DNA from: DASUPK01 sp046732465
Lineage (GTDB): Bacteria; Actinomycetota; Thermoleophilia; Solirubrobacterales; 70-9
DNA length: 59,450 nucleotides
Direction: 5' to 3'
Assembly (NCBI GenBank): GCA_046732465.1
Contig: JBKPND010000030.1
Coordinates: forward strand, 1-59,450
Position numbers and translations under genes: made by a program. Shown here piece after piece: positions 1-7,686 of the stretch (position 1 is its first letter; the number at the start of each line of letters is the position of its first letter). A model generated the notes under the pieces. The model searched no databases. It saw nothing but the letters and a program-made list of their open reading frames with translations, and had not been told where the DNA came from.

Positions 1-57
1 CGCTGCGCCTCAGCGGCCATCCACGCGCAAAAGGCGCCGGGTGCAGCGGCTTTGTGA

Positions 58-131
58 TGGGCCGGGGAGGACTCGAACCTCCGACCGACGGATTATGAGT
101 CCGCTGCTCTGACCAGCTGAGCTACCGGCCC
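58..131 (-). tRNA. tRNA-Met (CAT), elongator type
   Basis: A complete 74-base cloverleaf reads on the minus strand. The 7-bp acceptor stem is GGGCCGG/CCGGCCC with discriminator A, followed by the D arm GCTC-AGCTGGTCA-GAGC. The anticodon loop CTCATAA gives anticodon CAT, and the T arm is GGAGG-TTCGAGT-CCTCC. CCA is not encoded. The D arm and acceptor resemble actinobacterial elongator tRNA-Met rather than the initiator. A CAT tRNA modified to read Ile (AUA) cannot be fully excluded from sequence alone. Confidence 0.95.
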
Positions 132-175
132 CGCGGCCAGTGTATGTGCGCCATCCGCCGGGATAGATTCGTGGC

Positions 176-538
176 ATGGAGGAGCGCGGGGATCGGGGTG
201 AGCGCGACGAGGCCGCGCCCCAGACCTTCACGTGGCCGCTGCTCGGGGCGCTCTACGGCTCGCTTGTGGTCGTGGCGGTGGTCGGCGTGTTGGCGTCGGG
301 CGCTGGCCGGGGGTTCGAAGACGAGGTAGACGCGCCGGCGCGGACGCTGATCGCGGCGCCCGTCGTTGTGTTCGCGGGGGTGGTGTTCATCGCGAGCATG
401 GTCGCGCTCATCCTGCCGGGTTACCGGCGCCAGTCCCTGCGGGTGGCGGAGATCGTCGGCTGGCTGATACCCGCGTGGCTGGTGATGTCGGCGATGGCGG
501 TCGGCGCGGTCGCGTTCGCGCTCCACCACGCGGACTAG
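176..538 (+). CDS. small three-helix membrane protein
   Basis: This 120-residue protein is not of a family I recognise. A charged N-terminus (residues 1-16, many Glu, Arg and Asp) is followed by hydrophobic segments at about 20-40, 57-80 and 92-116, so three membrane helices are likely. The ATG lies a few bases behind an AT-containing stretch with no clear ribosome site, which would fit a leaderless mRNA. It is divergent from tRNA-Met and convergent with the Hpt gene. Reading-frame composition and the helices support a real gene; its function is unknown. Confidence 0.65.
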   Translation: MEERGDRGERDEAAPQTFTWPLLGALYGSLVVVAVVGVLASGAGRGFEDEVDAPARTLIAAPVVVFAGVVFIASMVALILPGYRRQSLRVAEIVGWLIPAWLVMSAMAVGAVAFALHHAD

Positions 539-545
539 GCGCTGG

Positions 546-914
546 TCAGTGGCTCAGGGCGGCGAGTGAGTCGCGGACCGAGGAGGGCTCCCGCACTCCC
601 TCGGCGGCGGCCTGAGCCCCTTCCGTGAACGCGCTCGTCGCGGTCACCACGGCGGCCGCGTCGGCGGGGTTGACGTCGCCGGACTCGACGCACGCCGCCA
701 GGAACTGCTCGATCAGGCGGGCCAGGTCCGCCAGACGGCTCTGGCCGACGACCAGGGCGGCGCCCTTGAGGCCGTGGGCCTCGACCCGCAGCTGCTCGAT
801 CTGGGCCGAGTCCTTGTCGCCGGAGGCGGCGAGCTGCTCGATGCCCGTGATGATCGTGGGGCCGCGGCGCTCGGCCTCCGAGGCGAGCATTGTGAGGAGC
901 TCCGGATCAGCCAT
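546..914 (-). CDS. Hpt domain protein (histidine phosphotransfer)
   Basis: A 122-residue, mostly helical protein of the size of a free-standing Hpt domain. The motif 'EAHGLKGAA' around His47 matches the phosphoacceptor site of the family (H-x-L-K-G-A/S), and the following 'LADLARLIEQFL' helix fits the four-helix bundle. Such proteins relay phosphate between hybrid histidine kinases and response regulators in the cytoplasm. No kinase or receiver gene is adjacent, so the partner must lie elsewhere. The spacing to the neighbouring lipoprotein gene (46 bases) would allow co-transcription. Confidence 0.8.
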   Translation of the reverse strand: MADPELLTMLASEAERRGPTIITGIEQLAASGDKDSAQIEQLRVEAHGLKGAALVVGQSRLADLARLIEQFLAACVESGDVNPADAAAVVTATSAFTEGAQAAAEGVREPSSVRDSLAALSH

Positions 915-960
915 ACGGTGAAACTATCCGCTCCGCGCCGTTCGCGGAGCAAACGGTGCG

Positions 961-1947
961 TCAGGCGACCTTCTGGACCGCCGCCTCGAGCTCCTGGACG
1001 CTGAACGGGCCCTGGAGCACGCTGCTCACGGTGCCGCTGCGGTCGATGACGAACAGCCAGGGCTCGGTCTGGAGGCCGTACGCCGTCATCTGGGGGCGAG
1101 GCCCGTCGTTGATCTGGTTGTTGTTGTAGACCTCTTGATGGATGAAGGCGACGCGGTCGCCGAACTCCTGCTTCACCTGCTCCTCGGCGTCGGTGACCGG
1201 GCCGCAGACGCGGCTCTGGCAGAGGGCCGGTGTCGCGAACAGCAGGACGACGGGCTTCTTGCCGAGCACGTCGGCGAGATCGTCGCTGTGCATGTCGTCG
1301 GGCGGAACCCGGGTGTCGATCTGCGAGATGTCGGAGACCTCGCCCACGGTAGGGGTGTGAGTCACGGGTGCCTTTTGGCCGACCTGCGGCGCCGGGTATT
1401 CCCCCACCGGATGCGGAGTGGGCAGCAGGCTGTACTGGTAGGAGCTGCCGTTCTTGATCAGAGCGCCGAACGCCCACGGGCCCCTCTTGTCCAGCGGGAT
1501 GTCGGTGACGTAGGCGACCTGGGCGGCGCTGGGATCGTCTGCAGTCGTCTTCGCACGGAAGGCGGGCTTGGTGGTGAGGTCCTCGATCCGGGCGGGGAAC
1601 GGGCCGATCGCGGGGCCCTTCACGCCCTTGCCCGGCGCGGCGTAGATGGCCACCTGTGCGTCGGTGATCTGGTCGCGGCCGGCGGTGAAGACGCCGAAGG
1701 GGAAGCGGTTCGTGCCGACGTAGAACATCGCGGCTGCGGGAGCGACCACCGGGCCCTGCTGTCCCTTGGAGGCCGAGAGGAGGACCTGCTCGAGGCTCTG
1801 CCCGTGCGGTGCCGGGAAGTCGGTCGCGGCAGCCGCGGGCTGGCTGCGACTGCCGGTGCCGTTGTCCGATCCGCCGCAACCGGCGACGAGTGCAACGGTG
1901 AAAAGGGCCGCCACGGCGGCGATGGTCTTCCTGGACACGGGCGGCAT
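961..1947 (-). CDS. thioredoxin-fold lipoprotein
   Basis: This 328-residue exported lipoprotein has an N-terminal signal (residues 5-23) ending in a lipobox V-A-G-C with the lipidated Cys at position 24. The C-terminal third is a redoxin-like domain. 'VLLFATPALCQSRVCGP' carries two cysteines (243 and 248) at the place where TlpA-type proteins have their redox motif, but spaced C-x4-C instead of C-x2-C. This C-x4-C form is familiar from actinobacterial secreted thioredoxin-like proteins. A role in thiol or copper redox chemistry outside the membrane is inferred. The middle region (residues 60-200) is unrecognised. Confidence 0.75.
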   Translation of the reverse strand: MPPVSRKTIAAVAALFTVALVAGCGGSDNGTGSRSQPAAAATDFPAPHGQSLEQVLLSASKGQQGPVVAPAAAMFYVGTNRFPFGVFTAGRDQITDAQVAIYAAPGKGVKGPAIGPFPARIEDLTTKPAFRAKTTADDPSAAQVAYVTDIPLDKRGPWAFGALIKNGSSYQYSLLPTPHPVGEYPAPQVGQKAPVTHTPTVGEVSDISQIDTRVPPDDMHSDDLADVLGKKPVVLLFATPALCQSRVCGPVTDAEEQVKQEFGDRVAFIHQEVYNNNQINDGPRPQMTAYGLQTEPWLFVIDRSGTVSSVLQGPFSVQELEAAVQKVA

Positions 1948-2006
1948 CGTAGAGGGGGTACGGATAGGGTGCCCATCGCGATTCAGCAGCCATTAAAGGA
2001 GGAGAG

Positions 2007-2747
2007 TTGGCGGAGAAGGCGGCGTTGATCACAGGTGGCTCGAGTGGGATCGGGCTGGCGATCGCCCGGGCGCTCGGCGAGGACGGATATGGCCTCACCG
2101 TCTCGGCGCGGCGTGCAGAGAAGCTGGAGGCCGCGGCCGAGGACCTGCGCTCCGCTGGGCTCGAGGTGGAGAGCGTGCCGGCGAACATGGCCGACGAGGA
2201 GGAGATCCAGCGGTTGATCGAGGCGCATCGGTCCAAGTACGGACGGCTGGACGTGCTGCTCAACAACGCCGGGGTCGGGATCGGCGAGGCGATGGACGAG
2301 CTGACGACGAAGTACGTCGACATGCAGCTGGGGGTAAACCTGCGGGCGACGATCCTCACGACCCGGGAGTGCCTGCCGATGCTGCGCGAGGCGGGTGCGG
2401 AGCACGGGAAGGCGCTGATCGTGAACACGGCCTCGATCTCCGGCAAGTCCGGGCAGGCGTGGCTGTCGGTGTATTCCGCGACAAAGGCGGCGGTGATCGG
2501 GTTCTCCCAGGCGACGCAGAAGGAGAACGCGGGCCAGGGGATTCAGGTGACCGCGCTGGCGCCAGCGTTCGTCGACACGCCGATGACCGAGTTCGTCAAG
2601 GGGCAGGTCGCGGCCGAGGCGATGATCCGGCCCGAGGACATTGCCGAGAGCGTGCGGTTCCTGCTGCGGACGTCCCCGAACTGCCTGGTTCCCGAGATCG
2701 CGTTTCTGCGACCCGGGGACACGATGGACACGCCCGAACTAGGTTGA
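2007..2747 (+). CDS. SDR family NAD(P)-dependent oxidoreductase
   Basis: This is a 246-residue short-chain dehydrogenase. The cofactor motif TGGSSGIG lies at residues 9-16, NNAG at about 86-89, and the catalytic pair Y156-x3-K160 ('YSATK') sits behind Ser143/145. The start is a TTG at 2007 and is well supported by AAAGGAGG at 1995-2002, four bases before it. The gene diverges from the lipoprotein and overlaps the 3' end of the glycosyltransferase on the other strand by 9 bases. The substrate cannot be read from the sequence. Confidence 0.9.
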   Translation: MAEKAALITGGSSGIGLAIARALGEDGYGLTVSARRAEKLEAAAEDLRSAGLEVESVPANMADEEEIQRLIEAHRSKYGRLDVLLNNAGVGIGEAMDELTTKYVDMQLGVNLRATILTTRECLPMLREAGAEHGKALIVNTASISGKSGQAWLSVYSATKAAVIGFSQATQKENAGQGIQVTALAPAFVDTPMTEFVKGQVAAEAMIRPEDIAESVRFLLRTSPNCLVPEIAFLRPGDTMDTPELG

Positions 2748-3677
2748 GCCGCCGGGCCGGGCGGTGCCCGGCCCCCAGATCCTCTCGCCGCGGCGCAGGC
2801 CGATGCGCGCACCGATCCACCAGGCGAGCTGGCGGAGGAAGTCGAACCAGGCGTCCTCGATCCACTCGCGGCGGCCGCGACGGCGGATGCCGACCCAGAT
2901 GACGATTGCGAGGCCCTGCAGGGGCCGGGCGAGGTCGCGGATCCTGGGCGGCTTGACGGGGTCGCCGCCCATCGCCTCGAACTTGGCGCCGACCAGTCCG
3001 GCGCCGTAGGCCCAGCCGAGCTGCTGACGGAAGAAGCCGCGCTGCGTCGTGCGGTTGCGATGGTGGGCGGTGGCCCGCTCCGCGTAGGCGAGGCGGCGGC
3101 CGCTGCGCTCCTGGAAGCGGAGGCCGAGTTCGACGTCCTGGGCGCGGGTCATGTGGGGGTCGAAGGGGCCGATGCGGTCGAGGACGTCGCGGCGGTAGGC
3201 GGCGTTGGCCGTGATCGGATAGGCGGGGTTGGAGGTGAAGGCGAAGCGCTGCCAGTTGCCGAGCATGCGGGCCGCCTGGCGCTCGGCGGCGGTGGTCGGG
3301 GGCGCGTGCTGGAGATCGCCGGCGACGCTGCCGACCTCGGGGTCCTCGAAGGGACGGACGAGCTCGGTGAGCCACTGGGGCTCGACCAGGCAGTCGGAGT
3401 CGACGAAGGCGAGGATCTCGCCCTCGCTCTCGGCGATGCCGCGGTTGCGGGCGTTGGAGACGCCGCGCTTCACTTCTCGCAGGTAGCGGACCGGCCGGGC
3501 GCGGATCAGCGCTGCGGTGCCGTCGCTCGAGCCGTTATCGACGACGACGACCTCGCGGCGCTCCGGCGGGTAGTCCGTGGCGAGGATCGAGTCCAGGCAG
3601 TCGGCGATGGTGGATTCGCCGTCCCGGACGGGGACGATCACGGAGACGTGTGGGAGGTCGGACTGCGCCCGGTTCAC
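2739..3677 (-). CDS. family 2 glycosyltransferase
   Basis: A 312-residue GT2 (GT-A fold) enzyme. The N-terminus has 'VSVIVPVRDGESTIADCL' and 'VVVDNGSSDGT', typical nucleotide-sugar binding strands. A D-x-D ('VDSDC') follows at about residue 104. The C-terminal 80 residues are amphipathic and Trp/Arg rich with one possible membrane-associated segment, as in membrane-attached glycan synthases. The start is GTG at 3677. A second glycosyltransferase lies 600 bases away on the other strand, suggesting a surface glycan or glycolipid function, but acceptor and donor are unknown. Confidence 0.85.
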   Translation of the reverse strand: MNRAQSDLPHVSVIVPVRDGESTIADCLDSILATDYPPERREVVVVDNGSSDGTAALIRARPVRYLREVKRGVSNARNRGIAESEGEILAFVDSDCLVEPQWLTELVRPFEDPEVGSVAGDLQHAPPTTAAERQAARMLGNWQRFAFTSNPAYPITANAAYRRDVLDRIGPFDPHMTRAQDVELGLRFQERSGRRLAYAERATAHHRNRTTQRGFFRQQLGWAYGAGLVGAKFEAMGGDPVKPPRIRDLARPLQGLAIVIWVGIRRRGRREWIEDAWFDFLRQLAWWIGARIGLRRGERIWGPGTARPGGST

Positions 3678-3699
3678 GGGCGGAAGTTAGCCCGGAGGG

Positions 3700-4242
3700 T
3701 CAGGCGTCGCCTCGCTCGGCCTCGGCCGCGGCTCGTTCGAGTTCTTCGGCCCAGGCCTCGGCTGTGTCCTCCGCGGGGGAGTGCTCGCCGTAGGCGGTGG
3801 TGAGCACGTCCTGGACGGAGACGTCGGTGGCCTCGTGAGCGTCGGCCTCGGCGAGGCGGCGGCGGGCGGCCTTGACCTCGCGGACCTCCTCAGTGAGTGG
3901 GCGGTCGGGGTGGGTCTCGGTGTCCAGGTCGAGGCCGTCGCGGACCAGGGACATCTCGAGGTAGCCCTCCAGGGTGCGGACCTCGCGGCGGGAGGCGCGG
4001 CGGGGCTTGCGCCGCTTGGCACCGGTGTAGGCGTCCCAGGCGCGGGCGAAGGTGCCGAAGTTGGTGCGGCCGCCGTTGCGGTGCGCGGCGAGCATCGGGC
4101 AGACGCCGCCGCGCTTGTCCACGTAGGCGCCGACGATGACGCGGTTGGAGCGGATGCCGCGGAGCATCGCCGCCTTGGTGCGGCCCGGCATGGCGTAGAC
4201 CGCGTTGCGGAGGCGCTGGGCGTTGTTGCGGCGCTTCGCCAT
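3700..4242 (-). CDS. conserved hypothetical, basic
   Basis: This 180-residue protein starts at ATG 4242 (MAKRRNNAQ...); a TTG six bases further upstream is less likely. The N-terminal half is Arg/Lys rich and ends in 'VCPMLAAHRNGGRTNF', then 'FARAWDAYTG' and another basic stretch. The C-terminal half is acidic and helical. I have a sense that similar proteins are common in Thermoleophilia, but I assign no function; nucleic-acid binding is only suggested by the charge. It is divergent from the glycosyltransferase that starts at 4285, with only 42 bases between. Confidence 0.6.
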   Translation of the reverse strand: MAKRRNNAQRLRNAVYAMPGRTKAAMLRGIRSNRVIVGAYVDKRGGVCPMLAAHRNGGRTNFGTFARAWDAYTGAKRRKPRRASRREVRTLEGYLEMSLVRDGLDLDTETHPDRPLTEEVREVKAARRRLAEADAHEATDVSVQDVLTTAYGEHSPAEDTAEAWAEELERAAAEAERGDA

Positions 4243-4284
4243 GACCAAATCAAGGGATACCGCCTACCCCGTAGGGTCAGCGCA

Positions 4285-5526
4285 ATGGGCCGTTCAGACG
4301 GACAGCTGCGGCTGCTGGTGGCCGCCTTCGGCGACCCGGGGCACGCGTTTCCTGCGATCGCCCTCGCGCGGGAGCTGGGGCGGCGGGGGCACGAGGTGCT
4401 GGTCGAGACCTGGGAGCGGTGGCGGGAGCCGGTGGAGGCGGAGGGGCTGGCCTTCACGGGGGCGCAGGAGTACACGGTCTATCCGCCGCCGGGACCGGAC
4501 ACGCCGGATGGACAGACGGCCGCGGCCGCCGCTCGGGCGCTCGCCAGGTTGATGGAGGGGTTCGAGCCGGATCTGGTGGTCAGCGACATCCTGACCCTGG
4601 CACCGACGCTCGCCGCGGAGGTCGCCGAGGTGCCGCACGCGACGCTGATCCCGCACGTCTATCCGGTGCAGCAGCCGGGGATGCCGATGTACTCGCTCGG
4701 GTTGCGGCCGCCGCGGACGGCGCTGGGGCGGGTCGGCTGGAAGGCGACTGGGCCGCTGTTGGCGATGGGGCTGCGGCGGGGACGGGACGAGCTCAATGAG
4801 ACCCGGGAAAGGTTGGGGCTGCCACCGATCGATCGGTTCCATGGGGGGATCAGCGAGCTGCTCGCGATCGTGGCCACGTTTCCGCAGCTCGAGTATCCGA
4901 GGGAGTGGCCGGCGCATGTGCGGGTGACGGGGCCGTTGTTCTTCGAGTTGCCGGGTGAGGACGTGGAGCTGCCGGAGGGCGATGGGCCGCTCGTGCTGGT
5001 GGCGCCGAGCACGTCGCAGGATCCCGAGTGCGAGCTGCTGCGGGCGGCGCTGGACGGGCTGGCCGATGAGCCGGTGAGGGTGCTGGCCACGACCAACCGG
5101 CACCGGCCGGAGCGACCGATCGAGGTGCCGCCGAATGCACTGGTGGTGGACTGGATGCTCTATTCGCAGGCGATGCCGGCGGCCGACGTGGTGATCTGCC
5201 ACGGCGGACACGGGACGGTGGCGAGGGCCCTGGCGGCGGGCACGCCGCTGCTCGTCTGTCCCTCGGTCGGCGACATGGGAGAGAACGCGGCGCGCGTTGC
5301 ATGGTCGGGCGCGGGGCTGTCGGTGCCGCGGCGACTGCTGTCGCGGCACTCGATCCGGCTGGCCACAAGGCGGCTCTTGGGCGAGCCGCGGTTTACGGAG
5401 CGGGCACGGGAGATCGCGGCCTGGTCGGAGTCGCACGACGGCGCGGCGGCCGCCGCGGACCTGGTCGAGGAGGCCGCCCGAAACGCGACGAGCCGGCTCT
5501 CGCCGGCTCGCGTCGAGTCGTCCTAG
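4285..5526 (+). CDS. family 1 glycosyltransferase (GT-B, UGT/MGT-like)
   Basis: This 413-residue GT-B enzyme starts at ATG 4285. The frame is open further upstream, but only the sequence from 'LRLLVAAFGDPGHAFPAIAL' has family character: the N-terminal Rossmann domain with 'GHAFPAIALARELGRRGHEV'. The C-terminal donor-binding domain contains 'VICHGGHGTVARALAAG' and 'PLLVCPSVGDMGENAARV', the signature of NDP-sugar transferases acting on small lipophilic acceptors such as macrolides, sterols or glycolipids. No natural-product genes flank it. It is followed four bases later by tRNA-Asn on the other strand. Confidence 0.85.
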   Translation: MGRSDGQLRLLVAAFGDPGHAFPAIALARELGRRGHEVLVETWERWREPVEAEGLAFTGAQEYTVYPPPGPDTPDGQTAAAAARALARLMEGFEPDLVVSDILTLAPTLAAEVAEVPHATLIPHVYPVQQPGMPMYSLGLRPPRTALGRVGWKATGPLLAMGLRRGRDELNETRERLGLPPIDRFHGGISELLAIVATFPQLEYPREWPAHVRVTGPLFFELPGEDVELPEGDGPLVLVAPSTSQDPECELLRAALDGLADEPVRVLATTNRHRPERPIEVPPNALVVDWMLYSQAMPAADVVICHGGHGTVARALAAGTPLLVCPSVGDMGENAARVAWSGAGLSVPRRLLSRHSIRLATRRLLGEPRFTERAREIAAWSESHDGAAAAADLVEEAARNATSRLSPARVESS

Positions 5527-5530
5527 CCAG

Positions 5531-5604
5531 CTCCGGGGGAGGGACTCGAACCCTCAACCTCTCGGTTAACAGCCGAGCGCATCTACCAATTGAGCTACCC
5601 CGGA
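5531..5604 (-). tRNA. tRNA-Asn (GTT)
   Basis: A 74-base cloverleaf on the minus strand. The acceptor stem is TCCGGGG/CCCCGGA with discriminator G. The anticodon stem-loop CTCGG-CTGTTAA-CCGAG gives GTT, and the T arm is GAGGG-TTCGAGT-CCCTC. CCA is not encoded. Its 5' side faces two palindromes at 5623-5645 and 5676-5714 that may contain its promoter or the end of the upstream unit. Confidence 0.97.
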
Positions 5605-5622
5605 CCGTGTTGATCCGCCTGA

Positions 5623-5645
5623 GCGACCTAAGGATGCTAGGTCGC
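5623..5645. repeat. 8-bp inverted repeat before tRNA-Asn
   Basis: GCGACCTA, a 7-base loop, then TAGGTCGC form a perfect 8-bp inverted repeat whose near end is 18 bases upstream of tRNA-Asn on the minus strand. It could be a weak terminator for the dnaG/GNAT-remnant unit transcribed towards it, or a regulator site for the tRNA. There is no U-tract on either strand. Confidence 0.45.
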
Positions 5646-5675
5646 AAGCAACCTTAGCGTCGCTCGGCACCGGTA

Positions 5676-5714
5676 TTGCCGACTTTCGGGTGTATATGAC
5701 CCCGAAGTCGGCAA
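5676..5714. repeat. 39-base near-palindrome, shared half with 36069-36094
   Basis: Two 16-base arms flank the centre GTATATG. The outer ten bases of each arm, TTGCCGACTT and its complement, pair perfectly, and the inner parts pair with one or two mismatches. On the minus strand one arm reads AGGCTTTGCCGACTT, then eight bases, then TATA. The same string and spacing recur at 36069-36094, 40 bases upstream of the flavin reductase start. It lies downstream of the GNAT remnant and upstream of tRNA-Asn. A promoter or operator element is likely, but I do not recognise the regulator. Confidence 0.5.
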
Positions 5715-5733
5715 AGCCTCCTCGGCCGGGCGC

Positions 5734-5902
5734 TTACTGGCCGAGGTTTTTCACGAACCGCAGCGAGGTGTCCTCGAAGCCCATCCGCCGGTAGAAGGCG
5801 GCCGCTCCCTCCCGCTCGTACCGGCTCGTCAGGTAGATCCGGCCGCAGCCCTCGTCGCGCCTCCAGGTCCCCGGGCTCGGCCTCCCGAACCCGCAGGGTC
5901 AA
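5734..5902 (-). pseudogene. GNAT acetyltransferase remnant, internally deleted
   Basis: On the minus strand a TTG overlapping the dnaG stop (TTGA, 5902-5899) opens 'TLRVREAEPGDLEA', the typical first strand and turn of a GNAT protein. Within a few codons the frame changes. From there a different frame reads 'GCGRIYLTSRYEREGAAAF' and 'YRRMGFEDTSLRFVKNL', the classical last strand and helix of a GNAT domain, ending at TAA 5734. About 80-100 residues, including the acetyl-CoA loop (R/Q-x-x-G-x-G/A), are missing, so the product cannot be functional. Both ends are preserved, implying a recent single internal deletion. Confidence 0.75.
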
Positions 5903-7677
5903 GCGGCGTCCGCCCACCCGCCCCGGCGGGCGATCCGCTCGGTCAGGTCGGCCCGATCGCGCAGCAGGCGGGTGACCGTCTGGTAGTCGTCGGAGGCCCG
6001 GGCCGACGAGATCTCGTCGTCCAGTCTCTGCTCCTCGAGCAGATCGAAGTTGAGCTGCATCGCCTGCTCGGAGGCCGGCTCACTACCCGAGCGCATGACG
6101 AGCTCCGAGATCAGCGAGGTGAGCGCCGCATCGTCCCGCGGAAGCCCCGCCATCGGATCATCGAGATGGTCACGCAGCCAGCGCAGCGCCGGCTGCCCGG
6201 TCGGCGACAGGTGCTCGTCACTGAGCTCGTCGATGAACTTCCGGCCGGCCGCCCGATCCACGAGGCACATCGCCAGCAGCGCCCTCTCCCTGGTCTCGCG
6301 CGGCGTTAGGGTCGCGGCCACCGGCCGCGGCGCCCCTCCGTTCCCCGCGGCGTCACCCGAACCCTGGGTGGGCGCGTCGGGCGCCGCGCGCACCCGCGCC
6401 AGCACCAGGCTCGGGTCCGTATCCAGCCGATCGGCCACCTTCCGCACCAGCTCGTCGAATCCCAGCGCCGTCTCCCCCATCGCCTTCAGCACCGGACCGA
6501 CCTCGTCCAGAACCCGCTCGCGCCCGGCCAGGCTGCTCAGCTCGCCCCGCCCGAGTGCCACATCGACGCGGAAGCTCGGCAGGTCGATCGCCTCGTCCAC
6601 CAGCTTCATGAACCGCTCCACCGAGCCGTCCTGGAGCACGTCGGCCGGGTCCTCGCCCTCCGGCATCGCCGCGACCCGCAACTCCAGCCCGCGCCCCCCG
6701 GCCACCTTCTGCGCCCGGATCATCGCGTCCGCCCCGGCCCGGTCGGCGTCCAGCGCCAGCACCACGGAGTCCGTCAGCCCGGCCAGCATCGCGACCTGCT
6801 CGGGCGTGATCGCCGTCCCCATGATCGCAACGGCCTCCTGCACCTCCGCCTGGTGCAGCGCCAGCACGTCCGTGTAGCCCTCCACCACGATCGCCCGCCT
6901 CGCCTTCGCGATCGGCCCCCGCGCCCGATCGATCCCGTAGAGCGTGTGGCTCTTCCGGTACAGCTCCCCCTCCGGCGAGTTCAGGTACTTCGGCTGGGTG
7001 TCGGCGCTCAGCGCCCGCGCCCCGAACCCCAGCACCCGCCCCCGCTGGTCGCGGATCGGGAACGTGATCCGGTTCCGGAAGCGGTCGTAGTGGCCGCCCT
7101 GCCGTCCCTTCTGAGCCAGGCCGGCCGCCAGCAGCTCGTCCACCTTGAACCCGGCCCGCTGGCTCCCGGTCAGCACCTGGTCCCACGGGCTCGGCGCCAT
7201 CCCGACCCCGAACCGCCGCAGCACCTCCTCCCCCAGGCCCCGAGCGGCCAGGTACTTCCGCGCCCTCTCCGCCTTCGGCGACTCCCACAGATACCGCTCG
7301 TAGAACTTCGCGGTCCGCTCCAGCAACTCCCACAGCCTCGCCTTCCGCCTCCGCCGCTCCTCGGCCCGCGGGTCCTCGCTCTCCCGCTCGAGCTCCACCC
7401 CGTACCGCTCCGCCAGCGACTCGACCGCCTCCGGGAAGGTCAGCCCCTCCTTCTCCTCCACGAACCGGAAGACGTCCCCGCTCGCCTCACAGCCGAAGCA
7501 GTAGTAGAGCTTGTCGCGCGGGTTGACCTTGAATGACGGGGTCCGCTCGTCATGAAACGGGCAGTTCCCCCAGTAGTCCTGCCCGCGCTGCTGCAGATCC
7601 GTGTACGCCGACACGATCTCGACGATGTCCGCCGCGTCCTTGACGCGGTCCTTGCTCTCCGGTGTGAACTTCGCCAC
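5899..7677 (-). CDS. dnaG: DNA primase
   Basis: A 592-residue DnaG that makes RNA primers for replication with the DnaB helicase. The CHC2 zinc finger has ligands C39, H42, C60 and C63 ('NCPFHDERTPSF' and 'YYCFGCEASG'). The TOPRIM domain follows in the middle, with 'VVEGYTDVLALHQ' (catalytic Glu) and 'LALDADRAGADA' (metal-binding Asp pair). The C-terminal 150 residues form the helical helicase-interaction region. The start is GTG at 7677. It lies ten bases behind dgt, so the two are probably one transcript. The downstream partner was a GNAT gene that has decayed. Confidence 0.97.
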   Translation of the reverse strand: MAKFTPESKDRVKDAADIVEIVSAYTDLQQRGQDYWGNCPFHDERTPSFKVNPRDKLYYCFGCEASGDVFRFVEEKEGLTFPEAVESLAERYGVELERESEDPRAEERRRRKARLWELLERTAKFYERYLWESPKAERARKYLAARGLGEEVLRRFGVGMAPSPWDQVLTGSQRAGFKVDELLAAGLAQKGRQGGHYDRFRNRITFPIRDQRGRVLGFGARALSADTQPKYLNSPEGELYRKSHTLYGIDRARGPIAKARRAIVVEGYTDVLALHQAEVQEAVAIMGTAITPEQVAMLAGLTDSVVLALDADRAGADAMIRAQKVAGGRGLELRVAAMPEGEDPADVLQDGSVERFMKLVDEAIDLPSFRVDVALGRGELSSLAGRERVLDEVGPVLKAMGETALGFDELVRKVADRLDTDPSLVLARVRAAPDAPTQGSGDAAGNGGAPRPVAATLTPRETRERALLAMCLVDRAAGRKFIDELSDEHLSPTGQPALRWLRDHLDDPMAGLPRDDAALTSLISELVMRSGSEPASEQAMQLNFDLLEEQRLDDEISSARASDDYQTVTRLLRDRADLTERIARRGGWADAA

Positions 7678-7686
7678 GGAATCAGC

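Noticed and set aside
713..2446. 577-residue minus-strand frame across the Hpt, lipoprotein and SDR genes
   Set aside because: Overlaps three well-supported genes in other frames and has an Arg/Pro-rich, domain-less translation.
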